A program made the translations under genes and the position numbers. From Orientallactaga sibirica (taxonomy: Eukaryota; Chordata; Mammalia; Rodentia; Dipodidae): a stretch of DNA of 64,000 nucleotides. The notes under the pieces were generated by a model. The model searched no databases and was not told the origin of the DNA. It saw only the letters and a list, made by a program, of their open reading frames with translations. Positions 47,007-60,578 of the stretch are shown here, one piece after another; within the stretch, counting starts at the first letter, position 1; each line of letters starts with the position of its first letter. The stretch covers positions 43,217,001 through 43,281,000 of the forward strand of contig JAEOAD010000013.1 in assembly GCA_036365145.1 (NCBI GenBank). The letters run 5' to 3'.

Positions 47007-48120
47007 CTGGCGGGGAGAAAGGGAGAACAAGTTTCTGACAAAAAATCATAAGTGAGAGGAAAAAGAAAGCTCCTTATTGTCTAATCTGAAACTCCTTTTG
47101 AATTCTACATTGAATGCCAAAAGTTCAACAAACCATCCTGAAGAAAACAGCAACCACAGAGGACCTTTGAAGAGCTTTGATTTTTGTTCTCAAATTAAAA
47201 CTGAGTGCCATAGTCCTTGAAAACTACAATCTGAAACCATCATTCACTTTATTATAGTGAGAAAATTCTTTCAAAATTAAGTATTTTTTCTACAAAGAGA
47301 AAACAGGAACTTATTCAATCCTAATTTAATTACTAGCCTTAAATATACATAAACAATAAATACAGATTTAAGCATACACAGTATAGGAGCATAGAAAATT
47401 CTGACAATTCTGCTGGGAATGGCGGTGCATGCCTTTAATCCCAAAACTTGGGAGACTGAAGTAAGAGGATTGCTGTGAATTCAGGGTTATAATGAATTCC
47501 AGGTCAGCATGGGCTAGAGACCCTACCTTGATAAACCAAAACCAAAAAAATTCTGACAATTCTAGCAGTAAGTTGGTTACTAGAATGTTAGGATCTCCAT
47601 TTTGGGGTTTGCATATTTAATAGATTTTTAATATTTATTTATATTTAATATTAATTTATGGAGACAGAGAGAATGGGTATGCCAGGGCTTCTAACCACTG
47701 CAAATGAACTCCAGACAATGCACCACCATATGCATCTGCCTTACATGGGTTCTGGGGAATCAAACCTAGGTCTTAGGCTTCACAGGCAAGGGTCTTAACA
47801 ACAAAGCCATCCCTCCAGCCCAGTTAGTCAATTTTTAAAAAATAATTTTTAATTTTATTTTAGAAAGCAAAAGGCAGAGAAAGAGAGAGAGAGAGAGAAA
47901 GAGAGAAACTGGCACGTCAGGGCCTCATCCACTGAATTCAAATGCCAAACGCTTGTGCCACCTAGTGGGCACAGGCGACCTTGTGCTTGCCTCACCTTTG
48001 AGCATCTGTCTAACGTGGGATCTGGAGAGTAGAACATGGGTCCTTAGGCTTCACAGGCAAACTCCTATACCGCTAAGCAATCTCTCCAGCTCCATTTAAC
48101 GGATTTTTATAAATTATTTT

Positions 48121-48170
48121 TTGTATGTATGTATGTGGTATGGATGTGTGTATGTATGTTTGTATGAGTG
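48121..48170. repeat. (TATG)n-like microsatellite
   Basis: Imperfect tatg/tgtg units (gtatgtatgtatgtgg ... gtatgtatgtttgta) before a B1 on the - strand. Confidence 0.8.
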
Positions 48171-48789
48171 TGAGGAAGCCAGAGGTAGATGTCAGGTATC
48201 TTCCTCTATCACACTCTACCTCATTTTTTTTTTCAAGATAAGGTCTCACTCTAGCCCAAACTGGCCTGGAACTCACAGCAGATCTTCTTACCTCTGCCTC
48301 TCAATTTCTGATTAAAGGAATGCACCACCAAACCTGGCTCTACCTCATTTTTTTTGTTTTGTTTTGAGTGAGATAGAGACAGAGAGAGGGAGGAAGAGGC
48401 AGAGAGAAAGAGAGAATGGGTGCACCAGGGTCCTTTCAGCCACTGAACAAACTCCAGACATGTGCGCCCCCTTGTGGGCAAGCGCAGCATTGTGCGTTTG
48501 CATCACTCACGATTGGCTAAAAGTGGGACCTGGAGAATTGAATGGGCATTCTTAGGCTTGGCAGGCAGGAGCCTTAATTGCTAAGCCATCTCTCAAGCCC
48601 TCTACCCCATTTTTTTTTTTTTTTTTTTTTTTTTTTGGGTTTTCAAGGTAGTATCTCACTCTGGTCCAGGCTGACCTGGAATTAACTATGTAGTCTCAGG
48701 GTGGCCTCGAACTCTCGGCAATGCTCCTACCTCTGGCCTCCCAAGTGCTGGGATTAAAGGCGTGCACCACCATGCCCGGCAACCCCATT

Positions 48790-49000
48790 TTCTGAGAGAT
48801 TCTCTCAGTGAACCCAGAGCCCAAAGATTCAGCTAAGTAAGTTAGGCCAGACAGCAAGCCCCAAGGAGCCTTCCTGCCTCCCCAGGCCTGGGAATTAGAG
48901 GTGCAAGCCACCATGCCTGGTATTTGACATGGGTGCTGGCTATCCAAACTTAGGTCTTCTTGTTTATGGAACAAGCACTTTACCTACTCAGGCACCTCAC
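48790..49000 (-). mobile_element. Old composite rodent SINE (RSINE1-like)
   Basis: Contains 'cccaggcctgggaattagag', 'gtgcaagccaccatgcctgg' and then a tRNA-like end 'aacaagcactttacctactc' in reverse orientation. It is diverged from the young B1 and DIP families. Confidence 0.5.
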
Positions 49001-49039
49001 CACTCAATACACACATTTTAATCCACACAGAGCAATTAT

Positions 49040-49480
49040 ATATACTTACAGGATCCAGTGTGGCACGTCAGTCTACACACATACTATTCAATGATCATGT
49101 CAGAGCGCGGCACATCTACCACCTAGAAAATTACCACCATCTGTGTGTTGTTGGGAATTCAAATCCTCTACTAGCTATGTGGAATATTCAATTAGTTGTT
49201 GTGAATCATAGTTATTCTACTGCACTATAGACCACTATAAGTTATTCCTCCTATCTAAGTGTATCTTCATGCCCATTAACAATCTTATCTTCATTCCTCC
49301 TTTTTCAATCCTCTTCATAGGTTTTGGTAGCCACTATTTTATTCACATATAAGTGAGAATACATGGTCGTTTTTCTTTCTGAGCCTACTTATTTCACTTA
49401 ATCCAATGTGTTCCAATATTATCCACGACGATGCAAATAACATCACTTCATTTTCTATAGCTAAGTAATATTTCATTATA
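49040..49480 (-). mobile_element. Ancient L1 3'-end fragment
   Basis: Read on - this contains the order (from the 49480 end) 'tagctatagaaaatgaagtg', 'agtgaaataagtaggctcag' and 'attctcacttatatgtg', which is the arrangement near the 3' end of old mammalian L1M elements. A B1 (49495-49660) interrupts it, flanked by repeats of 'agcattttctttt'. No coding frame is left. Confidence 0.65.
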
Positions 49481-52194
49481 TCTAGAGATAGCATTTTCTT
49501 TTTTTTTTTTTTTTTTTGGTTTTGCAAGGTAGGGTCTCACTCTGGTCCAGGCTGACCTGGAATTCACTATGTAGTCTCAGGGTGGCCTCAAACTCTCGGC
49601 AATCCTCCTACCTCTGCCTCCTGAGTGCTGGGATTAAAGGCGTGCGCCACCACACCCGGCTAGCATTTTCTTTTTTAAAAAATTTACTTAGGCTCAGCAG
49701 TTAAGATGCTTACCTGCAAAGCCATACAACCCAGGTTTGATAGCCCATTACCCACCTAAAGCCAGATGCACAACGTGGTGCATGCATCTGGAGTTTATCT
49801 GCAGAGACTAGAGGCTCTGTTGCGCCCATTCTCTCTCTGCCTGCAAATAAATTAACTGAAAGAAACATTTAATTATATGCAAGGAGACAGAGAGGGTGAG
49901 AGTATGGGCTCACCAGAGTTTATGAGGTAGAACATACCTATGATCCCAGCATTCTGGAGGCTGAGGCAGGGGGAATCACAGTTCCAAGGACAGCTTGGAC
50001 TTTATAGATAGTGAGACCTTATTTTGAAAACAAAAATAACAATTACTCTGTAAAATATTATTCAATAAAAAGAAGTCAGGGCTGTAGAAATGGCTTAGCG
50101 GTTAAGGCACATGCCTGTGAAGCCTAAGGACCCTGGTTAGATTTACCAGGCCCCATGTAAGCTGGATGCACATGGTGGTGCATGTGAGTTCATCTGCAGT
50201 GGCTAGAGGCCCTGGTGCACCCATTCTCACTCTGTCCACCACTCTCTCTGTCTCTAATAAATAAAAATGAAATATTTTTTTTAAAAATCAGCCAGTGGCT
50301 GGATAGATGGCTTAGTGGTTATGGCACCTGCCTGCAAAGCCAAAGGATCCCAGTTTGACTCTTCAGGACCCATGTAGATGCATGAGGGGGCACACATATC
50401 CGGAGTTCGTTTGCAGTGGTTGGAGGTCCTAGCATACCCATTCTGTGTCAAAAATAATTCTAGCTGAAGCCAGGCGTGGTGGCTCACGCCTTTAATCCCA
50501 GCACTTGTGAGACAGAGGTAGGAGGATCACCGTGAGTTCGAGGCCACCCTGAGACTACATAGTTAATTCCAGGTCAGCCTGGACCAGACTGAAACCCTAC
50601 CTTGAAAAACCAAAAAAAAAAAAAGAAAGAAAGAAAGAAACCAGAAATGAGCTGGGTATGGTGGCTTTAGTCCCAGATCTCAAAATAGCTAATATTTTAT
50701 TCTAAATAAAAGTAAGGGCCAGATGTAGTGGCACATGCCTTTAATCCTAGCTCTTGGGAGGCAGAGGTAGGAGGATCACTGTAAGTTTGAGGCCAGTCTG
50801 AGAGTACATAGTGAATTCCAGGTCAGCCTGGGCTACAGCAAGATCCTATCTCGAAAAACCAAAGGGGTGGGGAATAAAAACTAGAAATGAGGACTGAGAT
50901 GTAGTCCAATGATATAGGAAAGTCTGGCTGGCATGCACAAGGCCATGGATTCCACTTCCAGCATGGCACAAAACAAAAATCAACAAATAAACATGCCATT
51001 TAAAAAACTTCTATCAGCCAGGCATGGTGGCACCTGCCTTTAATCCCAGCACTGGAAAGGCAGAGGTAGGAGGATCACCATGAGCTCGAGGCCAGCCTGA
51101 GACTACATAGTTAATTCCAGGTCAGCCTGGGCCAGAGTGAGACCCTACCTCGCAAAACCAAAAAAAAAAAAAAAAAAAGCTTCTATCAAAGAAAACTATA
51201 ATCCCCATAGCCTCACTGGTAAATTCTTGTGTTTTCAGGATCAGTTGGGCAGTATTTCTGCCTTAAACAAAGACCGAACATACAGACACTTCTGAATTTT
51301 TTTTCACAAAGAACATATACAAAAACTTTCCTGCCAGGCATGGTGGTGCACGCCTTTAATCCCAGCACCCAGGAGACAGAGGTAGAAGGATCACTACGAG
51401 TTCAAGGCCACCCTGAGACTACATAGTGAATTCCAGGTCAGCCTGGGCTAGAGTGAAACCCTACTTGAAAAAACCAAAAAAAAAAAAAAAAAACTCTCCT
51501 GCTCTGAAGCGTGTAATATGGGATTCATTTTTTTTGTTGTTGTTGTTATTTTAGTTTTTTTTTTTTTTTGTATTGCTGAGGCAGAGTTTCACTCTGCAGC
51601 CTAGTTTGGCTTAGAACTCATTATGTAGCCCAGTCTGACCTCAAACTGGAAATGCTCCTCCTGCCTCAGTCCCCCAAAGTGGTGGGATTACAGTGTGAGC
51701 CATTTTGCCTAGCTAGAACATGATTATTTTAAAAAATAAAGAAAACCCAAACGCAAAAAAAATCATAGCTAAATCTATGAAGCACCACCTCCATCATGTG
51801 GCCTTTTATGGAACTGTTCCTCAAAACAAAACCATGTTGATTTTTCAATTTCTGGGCACGTACCTCTTGGTATTAGTGTTTCTGAGTGCTTCAAAGATAC
51901 TAACCTTCAGGAGTAAAAAACAAGCCAAAACAATAATTCTTTGGAATTGTCAAAATCTAAATCTTTTTTTTTTTTTTTTTTTTGGTTTTCCGAGGTAGGG
52001 TCTCTAGCCCAGGCTGACCTGGAATTCACTATGTAGTCTCAGGGTGGCCTTGCACTTACGGTGACCCTCCTACCTCTGCCTCCCGAGTACTGGGATTAAA
52101 GGTGTGAGCCACCATGCCTGGCTTCTAAATCATTTATTAAATGTTTATGAAGCTCTTTATTCATTATATGAACACCTTTCTAAAAACAAATTAG

Positions 52195-52440
52195 AATGTG
52201 GTGGCATATGCCTGTGATACTAATACTCAGAAGGTTAAGACAGGAGGATAAAAAATTCCAAGCCACAAGCTGGGGAGATAGCTCAGTGACCAAGCTTAAG
52301 CAAAAGGGCCTCTTGGGCCAGAGACCACCAAAAGTATGACTTGTGAGAACCCACATAAAATGCTGCATGTGGTCATGTATGTCTGGAACCCCAGTCCCCA
52401 GACAGGTAGGAGAGAAAACACACACACACACCCCAAGCTA
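52195..52440 (+). mobile_element. Old composite rodent SINE (B1 plus B3-like)
   Basis: B1-like opening 'ggtggcatatgcctgtgata' is followed by 'agctggggagatagctcagt' and a tail ending in CACACA. Diverged copy, same general class as 31892-32200. Confidence 0.5.
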
Positions 52441-55400
52441 GTCTCAGTTACATCATGAGATGTCTCAAAAAAAAAAAAAAGTATTTGCCTAGTGTGTGCA
52501 ATGCCCTAGGTATGGAGTTTGGAGGTGGCTCAGAGGTTAAAGGTGCTTGCAAAATTGGCTTGGGCTGGGTTCAAATTCCTACCACCCCATATATCACCAG
52601 ATGCAAAAAGAGATGCATGTATCTGACAAGAGGCCCTGGTGTACATACACTCACATGCAGAAATAAATAAAAATTGTTTAAAACAATACACCTGCTCACC
52701 CTGCTCAAGTAAACTGACAGCTTATCCTAGAAAAGGCAATTGCTCAGATTCATTTAGGTTCTGAAGTGTATATTCCAAGTTTTGAAGGCATGTGCAAATC
52801 AATAGAACATTTCCATTTGTTGCTATCAAAAGCTTGTTCACCATCAGTGTCCCAAGATAGGGAATGAGAAGGTGACCATATGATGAAGCTGGGACAAGGA
52901 AACATTATGGACAAATGTAGCTCTGTGACTATGGAAATTTGCTTATTTGTAGAAAACAGGGTCTTGCTCACTGCTGTGAATATTATTCTGTCATCAGCAA
53001 AAGCTAGTTCTCAGGAAACCTTTCTGTTTCACACCTGTAAGCCTTGGTCAACAGTTGAGTGGGTCTGTCATGTATCCAGGTTTTGTTTAAAAAAAAGGAA
53101 TGAGAGAGAGAGTGTGTGAGAGTGAGAGAGAAGGTGCACCAGGACCTCCAGCCCTAAAACTATTTTTTAAAAAGAACATAGTATGTTGGAGGGATGGCTT
53201 AGTGGTTAAGGTGCTTGCCTGGGAAGCCTAGGTACCCAGATTCGACTCCCCAGAACCCATGTGAGCCAGATGCACATGGTGGTGCATGTGTATGGAGTTC
53301 TTTTGCAGTGGCTAGAGGCCCTGGCTTACCCATTATCTCTCTTTCTCTAATAAATTAATAAAAATAAAATAAAAAATTTAAAAAAGAGCATAGTAAGAAC
53401 TTTATAAATGTTATCTATTATCATTAAGACATACTTATCCTTTAAGCTCCTTGTCAGAGGACTTATCATCCAGTATTATCAATGGCCATTAACTAGTCTC
53501 CTCAACACCTAATCAGTGGTCTTAACTGCTCCTCTTGCCACCACACATACATATGTAGCTTACCATTTTGCAAAGTGACCCTCAGTCTATCATACATAGT
53601 TGAGTTGTGAGGTTGATCAATGGTCCTTGATGGGGGATGACTTTTTGTCACAGGAACATTTGGTAATATGTGCACATATTCTGGGCTATCATTGGTGGGG
53701 AGGTACTGTTGGCATCTCAAGACTTGATACAACTAAGCATCCCAACAGTGCAAAGAATAGCCTCCCTATAATAATGAAGAAGTCCAAAATGGCAATGGTG
53801 CCAATGCAGATACTCCAAACTACATAGAAGGTTCAGTGATTATGCCATCAGAAGCAAATGTAACATTTGGCAAATTAGAAGAATTTCACTGAGCTAGTAA
53901 TTCTAACACATGCTGTAAGATTTAAGATTTCACTATCCCAATGGTCCTTTCAACAAAGAACATTAGTGGTAATATTTAATGTTTTAATAATCAACAAATT
54001 AAAAATCATTTTCATTTAATCTTCTCTACTAAGATGCCCAATGGAGGAACACCAGAGAGATGAACAACGCTTTAGTGTTTTTTAACTGAAAATCTGGAAA
54101 TGTCAACTCCCATCAACTCTCCTACAGGAAAGCCAGAGGCATATGTCGGCACCTCTATCTGCTTTGAGCTACAATCCATTAATCACTAAAATTGACATGA
54201 ACAGAGGCAAGTGTGGTGGTGCGCACCTTTAATCCCAGCACTCGGGAGACAGAGGTAGGAGAATCACCTTGAGTTCGAGGCTACATGGTGAATTCCAGGT
54301 CAACCTGGACTAGAGTGAAACCCTACCTAGAAAAACCCAAAAAATTTTTTAATTAAAAAAATAATAATAAAATAAGTAAATAAATAAAATGAACATGAGT
54401 AGAGGTGGAAGGCAGCACAGTTTTAATGAGAAATAAAAATAATTTCAACTGCCAAATATCTTTAAAAGTTGTTATTTGAGGGCTGGAGAGATGACTCAGC
54501 GACTAAGGGTACTTGCTTACAAAACCTGATAGCTCAGGTACAATTCTCTAGTACCCACAGAGCCAGATTCATAGGGTGGCACATGTATCTGGAGTTCATC
54601 TTCAGCAGCAAGAGGCCCTAGTGTTCCCATTTATTCTCTCTCTCTCCTTCAAATACATAAATAAATGTTAAAAAAAAAAAGTTGATATTTTGGCGTTGGA
54701 GAGATGGCTCATGGATTAAAGGTTTTGTTTGCAAAACCTGACAAGCTGGGTTCGATTCCCCAGTACATATATAAAACCAGATGCACACAGCAGCACGTAA
54801 ATCTGGAGTTCATTTGCAGTGGCAAGAGGCCTTGCTGTACCCATTCTCATTCTCTCTCTCTCTCCTTGCAAATAAATAATATTCTTTTCTACTAACATAT
54901 AAATAGCATAGCAAGGACAAGGCACACAGTCTTTTTTTAAAATAGATTTTTAAGGTAGAGTCTCACTGTAGCCCAGGCTGACCTGGAATTCACTATGTAC
55001 TCTCAGGGTGGCCTCGAACTAAAAGCAATCCTACCTTTGCCTTCTGAGTGCTGGGACTAAAGGCATGTATCACCATGACTGGCTAAAGTTTTTTTGTTTT
55101 TTAATTTAATTTTTATTTATTTATTAGGAACAGACAGATATAAAGAGGTGACAGAGAGAGAATGGGTGCACCAGGGCCTCCGGCCACTGCAAACAAACTC
55201 CAGATGCATGTGCCACTTTGTGCATTTGGCTTACGTGGGTACTGGGGAATTGAGTCTTGAACCAGAGTCCTCAGGCTTTACAGGCAAGCACGTAACTGCT
55301 AAGCCGTCTCTCCAGTGCCACCCCTCCCTTTTGATAAATTTATATTTATTTGAGAGAAAGAGAGAGAGAAGTAGAGACAGAAAGAAGCAGATAGAGAATA

Positions 55401-55801
55401 GGCACTCAGGGCCTCCAGCCATTGTAAGTCAACTCCAGACGCATGCTCCACCTTGTGCATCTGGCTTATGTGGGTCCGGGGGATTTGAACCTGGGTCCTT
55501 TGGCTTTGCGCGTAAACACTTTAACTGCTTAGCCATCTCTCCAGCCCCTTAATTTTTATTTTTTAAAAAGTTTTAAAGAATATTTTTATTTATTTATTTG
55601 AGGGGGGGAGAAAAACATAGTCTTGTTTTAAACACTTTGTTACCTTCTGTTACTTAAAAAACCAAGTGTCTTAGGTTATCAAATAATAATAAACTTGGAA
55701 GAATATGTAGAAGAAATACAAGAATTATAACTGAGCAGAAGTTGGCAGAGTTGAAGATGATCAGCAAAAGGGATTTAAAAAAAAGAATGAATGAATGAAT
55801 G

Positions 55802-55835
<34 letters not shown>

Positions 55836-56151
55836 GTTTTTTGAGATAGGGTCTCACTCTAACTCTACCCCAGGCTGACCTGTGTAGTCTCAGGCTGGAA
55901 CTGAACTCACAATGATCCTCCTACCTCAGTCTCCTGAGTGCTGGATTAAAGGCATGCACCACCACACGAGAACTAAATTTACTTATTTTCAAGCAGAGAA
56001 AAAGAGAGAGCGACATTAAAAAAACAAAGTGGGCACACTAGGTCCTCTAGCCAGTGCAAACAAACTTCATATGCATGTGCCATTCTGTGCGTCTGGACCA
56101 CAAGAGATTTTTAAACAGTTAAAGCTTGAAATGCTACCATAAACAGAGTAT

Positions 56152-56497
56152 TGTGGTGGTTTAATGTAAAAGGTGTCCCAGCATCTCAGGTGTTTATGAT
56201 TAAGCCTCCTACTTGATCCCAAGTTGGAAGAGCCTTTGGAAGGTAGAGCCTTGCTAGAGGTGAGTTGCTGGGGAGGACCATGGAGTTGATTCATTCAGCT
56301 TACTATGTTTTCAGAGCTAGCTTGCTCTTGCTATTTTCTCTTTGCTGTAGATGTGTGATGAAGTGAGTCAATTTCCTCTTCCATACTGAAGCTTCCCCTT
56401 GAAACTATAAACCTGAAATAAATCTTTACCTCCCATAAACTGCTTCTGGTTGGGTGTTTTGTCCCAGCAACAAGAATGTAAAAGCAATCTACTAACA
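56152..56497 (+). mobile_element. Solo LTR, ERVL-MaLR (MT-like)
   Basis: Starts TGTGGTGGTTTAATG and ends near CTACTAACA, with 'gtagagccttgctagaggtg' in the middle and AATAAA (in 'cctgaaataaatctttacc') followed by a U5-like end 'ttctggttgggtgttttgtc'. This is the layout of rodent MT-type MaLR LTRs that I recall. It belongs to a different subgroup from the LTRs at 693-1053 and 62117-62473. It lies antisense to TRIM37 in an intron. I do not see a clear 5-bp target duplication, so either the ends are eroded or my limits are off by a few bases. Confidence 0.65.
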
Positions 56498-57165
56498 TTA
56501 CTAAAGACTGACTTTAGGGCTGGGGAAATGACTCAAAGGTTAAAGATATTTGCTTATAAAGCCTGCCAGCCTGGGTTCAATTCCACAGTACCCACATATA
56601 GTCAGGAACAGAAGTGGTGCATGCATCTGGAGTTTGTAGCATCAAGAGGCACTGTAGCATCCCCACACACACACACATACACTCCCCCCCCTACACACAC
56701 ACCTGACTGACTTCAGTGACAAAGATTTAACACTATTTTAACTAGCTGTTTTGGGAACACAGCTTCCTTGTAACTGTGAATGTAACTATATATCTTCATA
56801 TATCTAGCCAAAGTTCAGCTGGGCGTGGTGGTGCACGCCTTTAATGCCAGCACTCAGGAGGCAGAGGTAGGAGGATCACTGTGAGTTCGAGGCCACCCTG
56901 ATATTATATACTGAATTCCAGGTCAGCCTGAACTAGAGTGAGACTCTACCTCGAAAAACAAAGACAAAAAAAAAAGTTCAATGTCTGGCCAATAGTTATT
57001 ACATCTAATTTTAAAAAATATTTTATTAGCTGGGTGTGGTGGTGCACGCCTTTAATCCCAGCACTCGGGAGGCAGAGGTAGGAGGATCGCCGAGAGTTTG
57101 AGGCCACCCTAAGACTACATAGTTAATTCCAGGTCAGCCTGGACCAGAGTGAGACCCTACCTCGC

Positions 57166-57226
57166 AAAACAAAACAAAACAAAACAAAACAAAACAAAAC
57201 AAAACAAAACAAAACAAAACAAAACA
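57166..57226. repeat. (AAAAC)n simple repeat in B1 tail
   Basis: About eleven AAAAC units at the end of the + strand B1 at 57030-57165, directly followed by a - strand DIP SINE. Confidence 0.92.
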
Positions 57227-58107
57227 ATTATTATTTATTTATATATTTGAGAGAGAGAGAGACTGGGCACACCAGGGCCTGTAGCCACTGCAAATGAACT
57301 CCAGATGCATGTGCCCCCTTGTGCATCTGGCTTGTGTGAGTCCTGGAGAATCGAGCCTTGAACCGAGGTCCTTAGGCTTCACAGGCAAGTGTTTAACCAC
57401 TAAGCAATGTCTCCAACCCAATACATCTATTTTTATTTTTTTAAAAAATTTTATTTTTTGGCAAGCAGAGAGCAGAGACAGAGAGAATGGACTCCAGACT
57501 CTGCAAACAAACTCCAGATGCACATGCCACTTTGTGCACCTGGCTTTATGTGGGTATTAGGGAATGGAACTCTGGTCATTAGGCTTTGCAGGCAAGCACC
57601 TTAACCACTGAACCATTTCTCCAGCTTGCTTATTACATTTATTGATTGAAAAGATTAACTATTTGCAGCTTTTAGCCAGCCATAGTAGAATACGCCTTTA
57701 ATCCCAGCTCTCAGGAGGCTGAGGTAGGAGGATCGCTGTGAGTCTGAAGCCACCCTGAGACTACATAGTGAATTCCAGACCAGCCTGGGCTAGAGTGAAA
57801 CTCTACCTTGAAAAACTAAACTAAAAAACAAACAAAAAAATCTATTTGCAGCTTTTGTGTACCTATAAATTCCTATTCCAGTAAGCCATGTTCTTTTATA
57901 CAGTAAATTATCCATTCTGCCTTCCTCTGTTTTATGTCCTAGTAAGTCAAAATCTGGCAAAATGAATGCTGCATTGAGATCAAACATATATGATTGGTCT
58001 TGGTGACATTTATAGTAAACCAATAGCTTCCTACTACCTAACCACCACAACCATCGTAAGTCAGTATTTCTGCTTTCTTCCTAGTCATGGTTTTTTTTGT
58101 TCCTTAC

Positions 58108-58226
58108 CTTCCTCGGGGGCAGCTGAAGCTCCTTCAGGTAGTGTAGGTTGTAACTCTCCAGTTTCAGAATTATTTTCCAAATTAGACATTTGCATTCCTT
58201 CCAGACGACCTCCTTTAGCATTAGCC
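58108..58226 (-). CDS. TRIM37: TRIM37 coding exon, third from the end
   Basis: A 119-nt exon on -, acceptor 'tcttcctttag' before 58226, donor 'gtaagg' after 58108. Frame: one base of a split codon, then [20 protein letters not shown] and [19 protein letters not shown] plus one base. It is nearly identical to the human TRIM37 segment [21 protein letters not shown] that I recall. The region is the low-complexity acidic tail between the MATH domain and the C-terminus, with no catalytic residues. The RING, B-box and MATH exons lie beyond 64,000. Confidence 0.95.
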
Positions 58227-58816
58227 CTAAAGGAAGAAGATAGAGCATGATGTTTTCAATATCAAGTGATCCAACAGCCTGTATTTTCTTCTTATTCTGA
58301 AACTGAGCTCTGAACCAAGCAGGTTACTGATACATGCAATTATATTCAATGCTAAATTTCCTTTTTTTTTTTTTTAAAGTACACCAAAGATTCACAATGA
58401 GAGCTCTCAAGATTGGGCTTGCTACAAAAGCATAAGGACCTACATTTAATCCCCAGCACCCACATAAAAAGCCAGGCATGACTGTGAATGCCAGAAACCC
58501 CAATCCTGACAGAAGTGGAGATAGCAATTGCAAGGGTTTGCTGGTAGGCCAATTTGACTGAAAAAATGGTAGCTCCCCATTTAGTGAGAGACTCTAAAGC
58601 AATAAGGAAGGACACCTGACATTTTTCTCTGGCCTCTATACCTGTGTGCACACATCTGTACATGTACATGCAAACACTATACACACACCACACACAAAGA
58701 TTCACAGTGGAAGGTTATAAGATGATGGACTGTATCATTATCAGTTCCTGTTTGTGACAATGTACTAATTTGTAAAACATTATCAGTAGGGGAAAAAGCA
58801 CAAGGTATGTAGGATC

Positions 58817-59015
58817 TCTCCATATTATTTCTTTTATTTACTTATTTATTTTTTGGTTTTGCAAGGTAGGGTCTCACTCTGGTCCAGGCTGACCTGGAAT
58901 TAACTATGTAGTCGCAGGGTGGCCTCGAACTCTCAGTGATCCTCCTACCTCTGCCTCCCAAGTGCTGGGATTAAAGGCGTGCGCCACCACGCCCGGCTTT
59001 TTTCTCCATATTATT
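58817..59015 (-). mobile_element. B1 SINE with 13-bp target-site duplication
   Basis: A - strand B1 (58845-59002) flanked by 'tctccatattatt' at 58817-58829 and again at 59003-59015. It interrupts an old L1-like 3' end that continues with 'gtgtgaatctgtaattatct'. The intact duplication marks a fairly recent insertion. Confidence 0.8.
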
Positions 59016-59465
59016 CCTTACAACTGTGTGTGAATCTGTAATTATCTCAATAAAAGTATCTCAATAAAAGTATAATTATCTCAATTAAAGTAAATGTAAG
59101 TAGAAGTTCTAAGTAGTATATTCTCACTAGTACTGAAATATTTTAGGGAAGCATTACTGAGTGAGAAAAGAAGGCAAACCACTGGTATTTAAAGTTACAA
59201 AGTCGGAGGAACTAGAAAGATGGCTTAGTGATTAAGGTGCTTGCCAACAAAGCCAAAGGACTGAAGCTCAATTACCCAGTACCCAGTAAAATCAAAAGGT
59301 GCACAAGGTGGACCATGTATCTGGAATTCATTTGCAGTGGCTAGAGGTCCTGGAGCACCCTTCTCTTTCTCTAATAACTAAACTAAATAGATGAATAAAG
59401 ATTGAAGAAAAAGGCAGGGCGTGGTGGCACATGCCTTTAATCCCAGCACTTGGTAGGAGGATTGC

Positions 59466-59773
59466 TGTGAGTTTGATGCCACCCTGAGACTACACAGTGA
59501 ACTCCAGGTCAGCCTGGGCTAGAGCAAGACCCTACCTCAAAAAAAAAAAAAAAAAAAAAAAGGGCTGTAGAGATGGCTTAGCAGTTAAAGCGCCTGCCTC
59601 CTAAGCCTAAGAACACTAGTTCCAATCTCCAGCAGTTTTAATCTTCAGGTCCCACATTTGGCCAGATGCAAAGTGAAGCAAGGGCGCAATGCCACACTTG
59701 ACCACAAGGGGGTGCACACATCTGGATTTCATTTGCAGCAGCTAAGAGGCTGCTGGCGTGCCCATCTCTGTCT

Positions 59774-59811
<38 letters not shown>

Positions 59812-60535
59812 CAAAAAAAAAAAAAAGTTCAAGAAATAAAAAAGATTCAAGGAAAAGTTGCAAAGTCACAATGGCTGAAATATACCTAAAAATGGAAAAA
59901 TATAGCATACGTTAAAAAACAAGGCCAGCTGGCGTGGTGGTGCACACCTTTAATCCCCAGCACTCGGGAGGCAGAGGTAGGAGGAAAACTGAGTTCAAAG
60001 CCACCCTAAGACTAGTGAATTCCAGGTCAGCCTGGGCTAGGATGAGATCCTACCTTAAAAACCAAAAAAAGGTCGGGCGTGGTAGTGCATGCCTTTAATC
60101 CCAGGCAGAAGTAGGAGGATCACCATGAGTTCAAGGCCACCCTGTCCTAGAGTTCAGACTGTACCTCGAAACTCCCCAAAAAAAAAAAAAGCTTATACTC
60201 CACAAAAACATACTCACATGCACTTACTTTTGTGAGTTTGATGCCACCCTGAGACTACACAGTGAACTCCAGGTCAGCCTGGGCCAGAGCAAGACCCTAC
60301 CTCAAAAAAAAAAAAAAAAAAAAAAAGGGCTGTAGAGATGGCTTAGCAGTTAAAGCGCCTGCCTCCTAAGCCTAAGAACACTAGTTCCAAACACCAGCAG
60401 TTTTAATCTTCAGGTCCCACATTTGGCCAGATGCAAAGTGAAGCAAGGGCGCAATGCCACACTTGACCACAAGGGGTGCACACATCTGATTTCATTTGCA
60501 GCAGCTAAGAGGCTGCTGGCGTGCCCATCTCTGTC

Positions 60536-60578
<43 letters not shown>

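Larger units (their letters stand above)
47007..58107 (-). other. TRIM37: TRIM37 intron (11.1 kb), SINE-rich
   Basis: B1: + at 47410-47555, 49930-50030 (old), 50468-50640, 50715-50870, 51015-51180, 51330-51495, 54207-54355, 56815-56980, 57030-57165, 57670-57830; - at 48220-48340, 48610-48780, 49495-49660, 51550-51715 (old), 51960-52125, 54945-55085, 55805-55970. DIP: + at 49680-49860, 50080-50275, 50290-50450, 52505-52680, 53180-53380, 54480-54670, 54690-54890, 56515-56710; - at 47620-47820, 47850-48095 (long variant), 48350-48605 (long variant), 53100-53150 (fragment), 55110-55315, 55330-55550, 55975-56100, 57230-57420, 57440-57630. An ID-like copy on + is at 50885-50990. Unique stretches: 47010-47400, 51725-51955, 52690-53095, 53400-54205, 55570-55800 and 57835-58107. 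None holds a gene I can support. Confidence 0.8.

Noticed and set aside
53100..53150. Possible separate GA-rich microsatellite
   Set aside because: It is followed by 'ggtgcaccaggacctccagcc', so it is the remaining end of a - strand DIP SINE.
55094..55552. 152-codon open frame on the + strand
   Set aside because: It is made of two - strand DIP SINE copies read through; the peptide motif 'HASGLCG..GS' and relatives recur at every DIP copy in the window.
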